From: Chryseobacterium glaciei
Lineage (GTDB): Bacteria > Bacteroidota > Bacteroidia > Flavobacteriales > Weeksellaceae
Length of the DNA stretch: 64,000 bases
Assembly: GCF_001648155.1 (NCBI RefSeq)
Contig: NZ_CP015199.1
Location: 2,676,501-2,740,500 of the forward strand
Reading direction: 5' to 3'
A program made the position numbers and the translations under genes. The notes beneath the pieces are model-generated. The model searched no databases. It saw only the letters and a list, made by a program, of their open reading frames with translations, and was not told the DNA's origin. The first letter of the stretch is position 1, and each line of letters begins with the position of its first letter. Positions 15,911-24,410 of the stretch are shown here, one piece after another.

Positions 15911-17749
15911 ATGTTTATAAAACTAATAATAAATAACATAACCGTGTACTTGTCAAACATAAAACTTTGGAATTTTAGAAAATTTGGTACTGACGAAGAA
16001 TTCGAAATAGCTAAACCGAATTTAAATTTAAATCTAACTGAAGGAGTCAATGTGATTATTGGTGAAAATGATTCAGGTAAAACATCTATTATTGATGCTA
16101 TAAAACTAGTTTTGAGAACGCATAGTTATGAATACATTAGAGTTGATGATAAAGATTTTTTCAATAATACAAATCGTTTCCGTATACAATTAAAATTTGA
16201 AGGATTATCTCCAGAAGAAGCTAAAAACTTTACTGAATGGTTAGGCTGGCATAAGATTGGAGAAAAAGTAGAACCTTTTCTTAACCTTGTTTATGATGTA
16301 AAGAGAAACGGTAAAAAGATATTACCTGTAGATGTAAAAGCAGGAGTAAATGATGATAGCTATTTACTTACAGCAGAAGCAAAAGAATATTTGAAAGTTA
16401 CATACTTAAAACCTTTGCGAGATGCAGAAAATGATTTGATTGCAAAGCGTAACTCACGATTGTCACAAATTCTTTTAGGTGATGATGGATTTAAAGGAGA
16501 GGAAAGTGACCATGAATTATTACAAATTTTTTCAGGCTTAAAAAGTAATTTGGAAAGTTACTTTAATGAAGTAAATGAAGAAGGTCAAGCTAAAGTTGGC
16601 AAACAAATAAAAGATAAAATTGATGGCTATGTTAAGGATTTTTATGGAAATGATTATGAAACTGAATTTGAAGCGTCTTCTAACAATATAAAAAATATAC
16701 TCGAAAAACTCACATTGTCTTTAAAAGGTGAAGCAAACCCAGGTTTAGGAACTCTAAATCGCTTGTTTATGGCTGCTGAGTTACTTCACTTAAACAAATC
16801 AAACTGGACTGGATTACGCCTTGGGTTAGTGGAAGAATTGGAAGCACATTTACACCCACAAGCACAAATGCAAGTTATTGAAACCCTTCAAAAACTTGAC
16901 AAAATTCAACTCATTCTTACAACTCATAGCCCAAGTTTAGCTTCGAAACTTAAACTTGAAAATTTAATTGTTTGTAACAATGCAAATGCTTTTCCTATGG
17001 GGACTACATATACTAAATTGGGTGAAGAAAATTACAAGTTTTTAGAAAAATTTTTAGACACAACAAAAGCAAATTTATTTTTTGCTAAAGGTGTGATTTT
17101 AGTTGAAGGTTGGGCAGAAGAAATTTTAATTCCAAGCATTGCCAATGCGGTTGGAATCAATTTGACTGAGAAGGGGATTTCTATTGTAAATATTGGGCAT
17201 GTTGGTTTTGACCATTACGCTAAAATTTACTTACGACAAACCGAACCAAATATGAAAGTTCCTGTCGCAGTAATTACAGATTGTGACGTTAAAGAATATG
17301 AAAAAAAACTTAGGCTAGATAATAACGGAAAGCCGGTCAAAAATGATAAAGGTAAAAATCAATATGAATTTGTAAAAATAGATGTTCAGAAAATAACACA
17401 ACAAGAGATAATAAAAATAAATAAAAAATCAGAAAGTAATGTAAAATACTTTCCTGCACCAAATTGGACTTTAGAATATTCAATATTTAAATCAACTACT
17501 TTTGGTACTGTGTTTCAGGACGTAGTCAAAGAAGTTCACAAAGGTACAGAGTGGACTATTGATTTTGAAAAAACACTTGCAGAAAAATTGATAAACAAAG
17601 GATTGAAGAAAACCGAAATTGCTTATCAGATTGCACATGTTATCGATGAAGATGTGAAAGCTGGATTTCAGAAAATTAAAATTTCAAACACTACAAATGA
17701 TACGATTAATTATATTATAAATGCAATCAAGTATGTCGCAGGTAATTAA
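15911..17749 (+). CDS. OLD-family ATPase-TOPRIM nuclease, Gabija GajA-like
   Basis: A 612-residue protein. The N-terminal ABC/SMC-type ATPase has Walker A GENDSGKTS (51-59), Walker B GLVEELEAHLHPQ with Glu308-Glu309, and the H-loop ILTTHSPSLASK. The C-terminal TOPRIM domain has ILVEGWAEEILIP (Glu399), the NIGHVGFDHY segment and VITDCD with Asp457 and Asp459. This is the layout of class 2 OLD nucleases, which are encoded next to UvrD-like helicases. That pair is the Gabija anti-phage system: GajA is a nucleotide-sensing DNA-nicking enzyme. It overlaps the next gene by 29 bases, so the two are made together. Length is slightly above the B. cereus GajA. Confidence 0.8.
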   Translation: MFIKLIINNITVYLSNIKLWNFRKFGTDEEFEIAKPNLNLNLTEGVNVIIGENDSGKTSIIDAIKLVLRTHSYEYIRVDDKDFFNNTNRFRIQLKFEGLSPEEAKNFTEWLGWHKIGEKVEPFLNLVYDVKRNGKKILPVDVKAGVNDDSYLLTAEAKEYLKVTYLKPLRDAENDLIAKRNSRLSQILLGDDGFKGEESDHELLQIFSGLKSNLESYFNEVNEEGQAKVGKQIKDKIDGYVKDFYGNDYETEFEASSNNIKNILEKLTLSLKGEANPGLGTLNRLFMAAELLHLNKSNWTGLRLGLVEELEAHLHPQAQMQVIETLQKLDKIQLILTTHSPSLASKLKLENLIVCNNANAFPMGTTYTKLGEENYKFLEKFLDTTKANLFFAKGVILVEGWAEEILIPSIANAVGINLTEKGISIVNIGHVGFDHYAKIYLRQTEPNMKVPVAVITDCDVKEYEKKLRLDNNGKPVKNDKGKNQYEFVKIDVQKITQQEIIKINKKSESNVKYFPAPNWTLEYSIFKSTTFGTVFQDVVKEVHKGTEWTIDFEKTLAEKLINKGLKKTEIAYQIAHVIDEDVKAGFQKIKISNTTNDTINYIINAIKYVAGN

Positions 17750-19757
17750 CGTTACAGAAGATGAAATTCACTATGCTGAACAATTACTCCTACCTAAGGG
17801 TAAAGTATTTGAACGTGAACATAAAGATTTTATTCGTGATTTTACAGTTTTAGATTTACAAGCTGTACCTGGTAGTGGTAAAACGACAGCTTTACTTGCT
17901 AAATTAATTATCCTTGAACGTAAACTTCCATTTACTGATGGCTCTGGAGTTTTGGTTTTATCACATACTAATGCGGCTATTGATGAGATAAAAGAAAAAA
18001 TACAAAAACACTGTCCTAAACTCTTTTCTTATCCTAATTTCATTGGTACAATACAAAGTTTTGTAGATGAGTTTTTAGCTATACCAATCTATAATCTTAA
18101 GTTCAAAAAGAAATTAGATTGGATTGATTCAGAAAGATATCAAGACGAGTTGGTAAAGCTCTTTAATATTATTGCCTGGAATAAAGATTATGAAGAACCT
18201 ACCAAATGGTTTTATCAAAGACATATAAATAAAGCCACTTCAGAAGCCAATGGTAACGATTCTCTTAAAAAAGAACTATGTAAAAAGTATATAGAAAAGG
18301 AAATTCGCGACTTACATTATGATTTTATCACTAACGAGATAAAAAATAGTAATAATGATGTTCTCTTGAAAGATGTAACAAACAAAAAATTTATTGGGTT
18401 GAAAACAATAATTTTAGAAGTATTGAAAAGGGGAATAATGTCATACGATTATGCCTATCATTTTGCGGAGTTCTACATTCATAAAATTCCCGTAATTAAA
18501 GAAATCTTGCAAAAACGCTTCTCGTTTGTTTTCGTTGATGAAATGCAAGACATGGACACACATCAGTATAATCTCTTAGAGAAAATTTTTTATGATGGCG
18601 GAAGTAGTGTCTCAAAAATTCAAAGAATTGGTGATAAGAACCAATCAATCTATAACTCAGTCAAAGTGACAAATATTTGGTATGATAGAGCAAAAGTACT
18701 TAGACTTAACGGAAGCCAACGACTAAGTAAACCGATTGCTAACGTTTTGAAAAAATTTGCCTTGCATACCGACCAAACCTTCGACATTGTTGGAAGAAAT
18801 GAATGTGATATAAAACCTCATATTTTAGTTTTTGAAAATAATAAAATCGAAAATGTTATTTCTTGTTTTGCTCAACTTGTAAAAAAGTATAAGTTATCTG
18901 ATTCAAAGAAACCCATCAAAGTTGTTTGTTGGAATACTGATTGGAAAGACGACGAAACAAGTCGAAATGATGCGACAAAAATTCGGTTGGAAGATTACTA
19001 TAAAGATTTTAAAAAACAAAAAAAGAAATTAAACCAAGATTTTGATAACTTGTTCAGTTATTTAGTTTACTATGAAAAAAAGAACACATTAGAACCATTA
19101 CGTAAAAATCTTTTAAACGCTTTAGTTAAAATCTTACGTATAGAAAATATCAACGCTCATGATGAAAAACCTTATACTAAGAAAAAGTTGATTGACTTTA
19201 TTCGTGACAGTAATATTGAAAAGTATGATGAATTGAATTTGAACCTTTTTAATTGGTCGATAGGAATACTACAAGGGGAAACAAATGAAGTTTTATTGAA
19301 AATGAAAGAATATTTGCCAACTATGCTTACTATTTTTGATAGGACTATTTCTAAAAGTTCAGAATTTATTAATAAGAAAGTTGAGATTTCTGAAGATATA
19401 ATTAGTGATTTAAATAAAGCTAACTATTATGTAAAGGATGGATTTGAAATTGAAATAACAAGTGTTCACGCAGTAAAAGGGCAAACACATTGTGCTACTT
19501 TGTATCTTGAATCTTATTATCATAAAGATGGAAAAGGAACAAATTCTAAATCTTATGAGTCACAAAGATTGGCACAACAGTTTCTAGGAATGAAAGTACA
19601 AGCAAATGTTGGAAACAGAAGCAAGCAATCTGCAAAGATGGTATTTGTTGGTTTCTCAAGACCAACCGACCTGCTTTGTGTAGCAATACATAAAGATAGA
19701 TTTGACAATCAACTGAAAAAAATTGATAGAAGTATATGGAATATAATTACTGTATAA
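17721..19757 (+). CDS. UvrD/Rep-like helicase, Gabija GajB-like
   Basis: A 678-residue superfamily 1A helicase. It has Walker A AVPGSGKTTALL (51-56), motif Ia LSHTNAAIDEI, FIGTIQSFVDEFL, motif II FVFVDEMQDMD, motif III RIGDKNQSIYNS, motif V ITSVHAVKGQTH and motif VI VFVGFSRPTDLL. An in-frame ATG at 17733 is an equally good start. It overlaps the OLD nuclease gene out of frame, the usual GajA-GajB arrangement. GajB is thought to respond to DNA termini and feed activity of the GajA complex. It is longer than the type GajB (about 500 residues), with an extended region between motifs III and V, so substrate or partner contacts may differ. Confidence 0.78.
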   Translation: MQSSMSQVINVTEDEIHYAEQLLLPKGKVFEREHKDFIRDFTVLDLQAVPGSGKTTALLAKLIILERKLPFTDGSGVLVLSHTNAAIDEIKEKIQKHCPKLFSYPNFIGTIQSFVDEFLAIPIYNLKFKKKLDWIDSERYQDELVKLFNIIAWNKDYEEPTKWFYQRHINKATSEANGNDSLKKELCKKYIEKEIRDLHYDFITNEIKNSNNDVLLKDVTNKKFIGLKTIILEVLKRGIMSYDYAYHFAEFYIHKIPVIKEILQKRFSFVFVDEMQDMDTHQYNLLEKIFYDGGSSVSKIQRIGDKNQSIYNSVKVTNIWYDRAKVLRLNGSQRLSKPIANVLKKFALHTDQTFDIVGRNECDIKPHILVFENNKIENVISCFAQLVKKYKLSDSKKPIKVVCWNTDWKDDETSRNDATKIRLEDYYKDFKKQKKKLNQDFDNLFSYLVYYEKKNTLEPLRKNLLNALVKILRIENINAHDEKPYTKKKLIDFIRDSNIEKYDELNLNLFNWSIGILQGETNEVLLKMKEYLPTMLTIFDRTISKSSEFINKKVEISEDIISDLNKANYYVKDGFEIEITSVHAVKGQTHCATLYLESYYHKDGKGTNSKSYESQRLAQQFLGMKVQANVGNRSKQSAKMVFVGFSRPTDLLCVAIHKDRFDNQLKKIDRSIWNIITV

Positions 19758-19775
19758 TTCATTTTACTTAAATTA

Positions 19776-19808
19776 TCCAAAAATCATCAAGTTGCTTAAC
19801 TTGTTGGA
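19776..19808. other. Hairpin between the Gabija-like pair and the next helicase gene
   Basis: CAAGTT-GCTT-AACTTG (19788-19803) is a perfect 6-bp stem, extended by TCCAA (19776-19780) with TTGGA (19804-19808) across a one-sided 7-nt bulge. There is no T-run, so it is not a standard terminator. It may mark the end of one defence unit or the leader of the next. Confidence 0.35.
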
Positions 19809-19878
19809 TTGCAAAATAATATGTAATATTAAAACTTATTTCACATAAAAGTGTTAAGTTATTTAAAAAACATTGTAG

Positions 19879-22575
19879 ATGATTTCATATTTAGTTGCAG
19901 GAACATTAACTCTTGGGGCAGTAGGTTGGATAACCAATACTATTAGAGAGCGGAAAGAACGAAAAATAAAAGAAGGAAACGAAAAATTAGAGAAGGAAAG
20001 GTTAATTAATCTTTTCAAATCCATTCTTCCTAGTGTCTATTCAGTAAATCGGAGTTTTCGAACTTTGACGAGCAATACGAATGGATATTTCTCAAACTAT
20101 AAACTTGCTCAATGGAGAGAAAAGTATAGTGAAATACTGAAAAATACTATTTTTCAACAATCATTTAAAAACATAGGTTTAACATCTTCAGAAGAAAAGG
20201 AGATTGTTTTTTTTAAAAATCTTATCAGTAATGATGAAAACTCTCGTGAAAATTTTAATAATGAATTTTTAAAGTATGAATTAAAGCAAACCCAATCTCT
20301 ATTGAGTAACATTGATGGTGGCAAATCTTTAGATGAACAACAAAGAGAAGCCATTATACGTGATGAAGATAATAGTTTAGTTATAGCAGGAGCTGGTTGT
20401 GGAAAGACTACAACAATTATGGGTAAAGTAAACTACCTTAATAGAAGTCTTAATGTTTCGCCTGAGAAGATTCTTTTAATTTCATTCACAAATCAAAGTG
20501 CAAAAGACTTAGCCAACAAAGTAAACATTACTGGAATTGACGCTAAGACATTCCATAAATTAGGATTAGACATTATAAAAGATGTTGAACAAGCAAAGCC
20601 ATCATTATACAATGCAGATGAGTTACCCTATTTTATAAAAGATACATTTAAAAAGTTACTATCTGATGAAAGATACCTTAGGGTTTTGACAAGGTACTTC
20701 ACAGATTTTATAAAGATTAGTAAAAGTGATTTTGAATTTAAGAATCAGGCAGAACATATACAGCATCTTAAAGACCAAAATTTTAGACCCTATAAAAAAG
20801 TTGAAGTTAAAGTAAATAACAAATTAACAGTTCTAAGGGAAATTGTAAAAAGTCAAGAAGAGTGCAAAATAGCCAATTTTTTATTATTTAACGGCATCGA
20901 TTATAGATATGAGGAGCCTTATGAGGTAGTTACAAAAACTTTAGACCACAGACAGTACGAACCAGATTTTAGTTTATACCAAGGAAATAGAAGGATTTAT
21001 TTAGAACACTATGCATTAGATAAGAGTGGAAATGTTCCCCCTTTTTTTGCTAACGAAAATACTAGTTTAGAGAAAGCAAAGATGAATTACCATACTGGAA
21101 TTCGTTGGAAAAGGGAAACACATACAGAAAATGAGACTGTTTGTATTGAAACCTTTAGCTACCAGTTTAAAGATGGAACCGTTGAGAAAAGTCTTACTAG
21201 CTTACTTAAATCTAAAGGTTTTAACATTAAACCTTTATCTGAAGAAGAAAAGTGGAATTTAATTCAAGAGACTGCATCTGATGAGGTAACATCTCTGATT
21301 GCTTTATTTACGACTTTCCTAAATCTTTATAAATCGGCAAACATCACCTACGAAGAGCTAAAGAATAAAATTAAAGCTAAATCAGGCTTTGATAAAGAAA
21401 GATGTGAATACTTTATTGAACTATTTTATCCACTCTACAAAGCTTATGAAGAAATGTTGAAAAGAAAACAGCAGATTGATTTTAGTGATATGATAAATCA
21501 AGCTGTAAACTATCTTGAAAGAAACAAATATGTACATCAATACAAGTATCTCATTATCGACGAGTTTCAAGACATCAGTGTAGGAAGATACAAGCTCATT
21601 GATGCTTTTAAAAAACAAAGTGAGAATGTTAAATTATTTGCTGTCGGTGACGATTGGCAGTCAATATATCGCTTTACTGGTAGCGACATAAGTTTGTTCA
21701 ATAGTTTCGAAAAATACTTTGGATTCACCAATACATCAAAGATAGAGACTACTTATCGGTTTGGTTTACCAATGATAGACATTTCTGGGAATTTTGTTAT
21801 GAAAAATCCCGCACAAATTAAAAAAAGTCTTAGAAACAAGTTGGAAACTCAATCTGACATGGAAATTTTTTACACTTTTTCTGATGATAATGATGATACA
21901 GGGGCCTTAGAAAAAGCTATCAATAAAATAATCGAGTCTAAGATATTAAGTGGTGATGCCGAACCAACTGATGATGAAATAAAAGATATCCTATCGCATA
22001 AATACTATTTAATTGGCAGATACAACCACGACCTTAACAGAGTAAAAGTAGAGCAGACTAAGTTCAAAATTATAAAAGAAAACACTATAGAATATAAGTA
22101 TAGTGAAAGATTAAAAGTTAAATTGGAATTCTTTACTGCACATAGGTCAAAGGGATTAGAGGCTGAATATACATTTGTATTAAATTGTAATTCTGGAAGA
22201 CTTGGATTTCCATCTGAAATGTATGATGACCCCGTTCTCTTGCTACTATTGGGTGGTTCTGAAACATATCCCAACAGTGAAGAAAGGAGGCTTTTCTATG
22301 TCGCATTAACTAGGGCAAAAGTGAAAACTTCTCTAATTGCCAATAAGAGGTTTGCTTCAAAATTTATTATTGAGCTGGATGAAAGCCAGAATAACAAAGT
22401 AAATGGCAACCTAAAGTGTCCAAATTGTCGTTCAGGTGACTTAGAAGTGAAAACAGGATTTGGAATTAAAGATAAAAAAAAGTGGGCTTTTTATGGCTGT
22501 TCAAACTTTGCAATCTATGATTGTAAGTACAAAAGATGGCTTACTGACGCTCAAATAAAAATATTGGATAACTAG
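19879..22575 (+). CDS. HelD-like UvrD helicase with PD-(D/E)XK insertion and zinc ribbon
   Basis: An 898-residue helicase IV-type protein. It starts with a hydrophobic segment (SYLVAGTLTLGAVGWITN) then basic residues. Helicase motifs: Walker A VIAGAGCGKTTT (about 168-179), LISFTNQSAKDLANK, TFHKLGLDII, motif II LIIDEFQDIS, motif III AVGDDWQSIYRFTGSD, motif V FFTAHRSKGLEAEY and motif VI RRLFYVALTRAK. Inserted between motifs Ia and II is a nuclease-like module with EPDF (Asp363) and IYLEHYA (Glu376), the D...E-x-x pattern of PD-(D/E)XK nucleases. The C-terminus has a four-cysteine ribbon (CPNC ... GCSNFAIYDC) as in topoisomerase zinc fingers. A nuclease-helicase acting on DNA ends, possibly in defence, is inferred. 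Confidence 0.75.
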   Translation: MISYLVAGTLTLGAVGWITNTIRERKERKIKEGNEKLEKERLINLFKSILPSVYSVNRSFRTLTSNTNGYFSNYKLAQWREKYSEILKNTIFQQSFKNIGLTSSEEKEIVFFKNLISNDENSRENFNNEFLKYELKQTQSLLSNIDGGKSLDEQQREAIIRDEDNSLVIAGAGCGKTTTIMGKVNYLNRSLNVSPEKILLISFTNQSAKDLANKVNITGIDAKTFHKLGLDIIKDVEQAKPSLYNADELPYFIKDTFKKLLSDERYLRVLTRYFTDFIKISKSDFEFKNQAEHIQHLKDQNFRPYKKVEVKVNNKLTVLREIVKSQEECKIANFLLFNGIDYRYEEPYEVVTKTLDHRQYEPDFSLYQGNRRIYLEHYALDKSGNVPPFFANENTSLEKAKMNYHTGIRWKRETHTENETVCIETFSYQFKDGTVEKSLTSLLKSKGFNIKPLSEEEKWNLIQETASDEVTSLIALFTTFLNLYKSANITYEELKNKIKAKSGFDKERCEYFIELFYPLYKAYEEMLKRKQQIDFSDMINQAVNYLERNKYVHQYKYLIIDEFQDISVGRYKLIDAFKKQSENVKLFAVGDDWQSIYRFTGSDISLFNSFEKYFGFTNTSKIETTYRFGLPMIDISGNFVMKNPAQIKKSLRNKLETQSDMEIFYTFSDDNDDTGALEKAINKIIESKILSGDAEPTDDEIKDILSHKYYLIGRYNHDLNRVKVEQTKFKIIKENTIEYKYSERLKVKLEFFTAHRSKGLEAEYTFVLNCNSGRLGFPSEMYDDPVLLLLLGGSETYPNSEERRLFYVALTRAKVKTSLIANKRFASKFIIELDESQNNKVNGNLKCPNCRSGDLEVKTGFGIKDKKKWAFYGCSNFAIYDCKYKRWLTDAQIKILDN

Positions 22576-22696
22576 TAAGTACAGTATATTTAAACTGTTA
22601 TAGAAAATCTGATTAGTCTATATACAAGATATTTAGAAAATTTCTTTCTGAACATGAATTTTAATATTAAAATGATAAACTAACTTAAAGTAACAT

Positions 22697-23707
22697 ATGA
22701 AGTATATATTACCTGTTCCTGAACTACAAATTGGAGATATTTTGATGGTGAATAGAAATGATACAACAGCATCTAGGATACGAGAAAAAACCAACAGTAA
22801 TTATTCACACGTTTTGATTTATCGAGGTGATAATTGTTTTTTAGAGTCTGATGGCTTAGGGGTTACTTCTGTTAATCCGTGTAGGTTGCTATTTGAAAAA
22901 TTTGAAGATGCTTGTGTTTTAAGATTGAAAGATATTTCAGAGCTTAGTAAACTAGCACAAAGTATAGGAAATGCTGCAAATAAAATTGGAACTAGTTATG
23001 CTAGCCCAAAAGAAGTATTACGAGGTATAAATTGCGAGGATGAGGAAGTGGTTGCAAATCAACCAAATAGGCAGTTTTGTACACGATTTGTTGCGCAAAT
23101 TTACAAAGTAGCAGGACTGCCAATTGTGAAAAATGCAGATTACTGTTCACCAAAGGATTTTGAAGATAGCAGTATGCTATTTAATCTAAATATTTCTTTA
23201 TTAGAAGCTTCTCAGAAACAGATTGATTTTGCTAATGAAAAGAATCCTCCAATTCAGCTTTCAAATGATGCTACTTATAACTTTTTTGAAGGTGTTAGAG
23301 CTATTGTGAGTGAAGATATCCAAACATTTCCTCAAGCTGAAGAGTTTTTGCTGTCTAACCCTCAGTTTGATGAGCAAATCACTACAATTCTTGAAACGAC
23401 AGATTACTTATGGGTAGGTGATTTTGAGAGGGAATTGAATTCACATTTATATGATTTTGATTCATTTATACAGTATTATGGGTTTGAGGATGCCTTAAAT
23501 TATGCAATATCAGATTTACAAAATGAAATTAATAGAACTTTTAATTTTAGAAATTCTATTGATAAGTATAAGAAATTGTATGATGAAACTTCGTTAAAGT
23601 ATTTTGATGTTCATTATAAATGTTATCAAAGGCAATTACAGTTCTCACAAGAAAGGTTTACAGTATTTAGCCAAGTTATAATGAGTAGGCATGATTATGG
23701 TTACTAA
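22697..23707 (+). CDS. YiiX/YebB-like permuted papain (NlpC/P60-type) cysteine hydrolase
   Basis: A 336-residue protein. The first 170 residues fit the circularly permuted papain fold of the YiiX/YebB group: LQIGDILMVNRND, then YSHVLIYRGDNCFLE with the catalytic His, and NRQFCTRFVAQIYKVAGL with the catalytic Cys. The order His before Cys is the mark of the permuted family. The C-terminal half is helical, acidic and of unknown family. There is no signal peptide, so it probably acts in the cytoplasm, perhaps as an amidase, peptidase or lipid acyl hydrolase. It is the last gene before ssrA, after a run of defence-like genes; an effector role is a guess. Confidence 0.6.
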   Translation: MKYILPVPELQIGDILMVNRNDTTASRIREKTNSNYSHVLIYRGDNCFLESDGLGVTSVNPCRLLFEKFEDACVLRLKDISELSKLAQSIGNAANKIGTSYASPKEVLRGINCEDEEVVANQPNRQFCTRFVAQIYKVAGLPIVKNADYCSPKDFEDSSMLFNLNISLLEASQKQIDFANEKNPPIQLSNDATYNFFEGVRAIVSEDIQTFPQAEEFLLSNPQFDEQITTILETTDYLWVGDFERELNSHLYDFDSFIQYYGFEDALNYAISDLQNEINRTFNFRNSIDKYKKLYDETSLKYFDVHYKCYQRQLQFSQERFTVFSQVIMSRHDYGY

Positions 23708-23823
23708 TCTTTAGTTTATGATAAAATGTATTTCAAGAAAGTAATTAATAATTTATATTTGTAAATAGTAATATGTATCCTTTCTAAAGATACTAAACTT
23801 GGGAACATTTTCGGACACAAAAT

Positions 23824-23874
23824 AAAAAAAGAGAAAATGTAATTATTTAGAAATAAATAAGTTACATCTTCTCT
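23824..23874 (-). terminator. Terminator of ssrA
   Basis: On the minus strand AGAGAAGATGTAA pairs with TTACATTTTCTCT (13 bp with one G-U), then seven T. It lies 14 bases beyond the tmRNA 3' end. Confidence 0.8.
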
Positions 23875-23887
23875 TAAGCTTGAAAAG

Positions 23888-24283
23888 TGGAGTTGGAGGG
23901 ATTCGAACCCTCGTCCAAACAAGCAATACATAAGATTTCTACATGCTTATTCTGCTATTGATTTTCGACTGGAGGCAGAGAGCAGACACCCAACTTCCAG
24001 CTTATCTTCTGAGGTTTTCGAGTTTTAGCCAAAGCATCTAAAACCTTATTTCTACATTCCTATATCTCAGGATCAAACGCCGTAGAACGGAGCATTTGTG
24101 AGACATCTTGCTTCCTTACTATCTTCGGGAAAGCGCTTGAATCTTACTTTATTCGGATTAAGCTGCAAGAGCGAACTCTTCGTTGCCAGTTAAAAGTTTG
24201 TAGCAAGGGATTAAAGAGATCGCGCTACGGTTCTCTGCATGCTTACTTACCCATTGACCTTGCTGTCGAAACCAGTCAACCCC
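23888..24283 (-). ncRNA. ssrA: Transfer-messenger RNA (tmRNA)
   Basis: The 5' end GGGGUUGACUGGUUUCGACAGC and the 3' tRNA-like part (T-arm GGGUUCGAAUCCC, acceptor CAACUCC-A) are both present; 5' GGGGUUG pairs with 3' CAACUCC. The terminal CCA is not encoded. The tag-coding region lies at 24187-24158 and reads GNEEFALAA then TAA, ending with the protease-recognised LAA. tmRNA with SmpB rescues stalled ribosomes and tags incomplete proteins for degradation. The accessory island 1-23.8 kb abuts the 3' end, a frequent integrase target. Confidence 0.95.
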
Positions 24284-24297
24284 ATTAGATAAGATTG

Positions 24298-24305
24298 CAA
24301 AGATA
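24298..24305 (-). promoter_or_regulatory. ssrA promoter -7 element
   Basis: TATCTTTG on the minus strand matches TAnnTTTG and lies 15 bases before the mature tmRNA 5' end, leaving a short precursor for RNase P. A consensus -33 TTTG is not seen at the normal distance. Confidence 0.55.
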
Positions 24306-24366
24306 ATTTTTTTTGTTTAAATATGGTTAATAATAGACAAAGCATTTTTAAGAATGTCGTTTTAAT

Positions 24367-24400
24367 CAAAAAAATGTCAGAATTTGCATCCTGACATTTT
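24367..24400 (-). terminator. Terminator of the T9SS type B protein gene
   Basis: On the minus strand AAAATGTCAG pairs with CTGACATTTT around a 10-nt loop, then more T. It lies 10 bases after the stop codon at 24411. Confidence 0.8.
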
Positions 24401-24410
24401 AAAATTTAAT

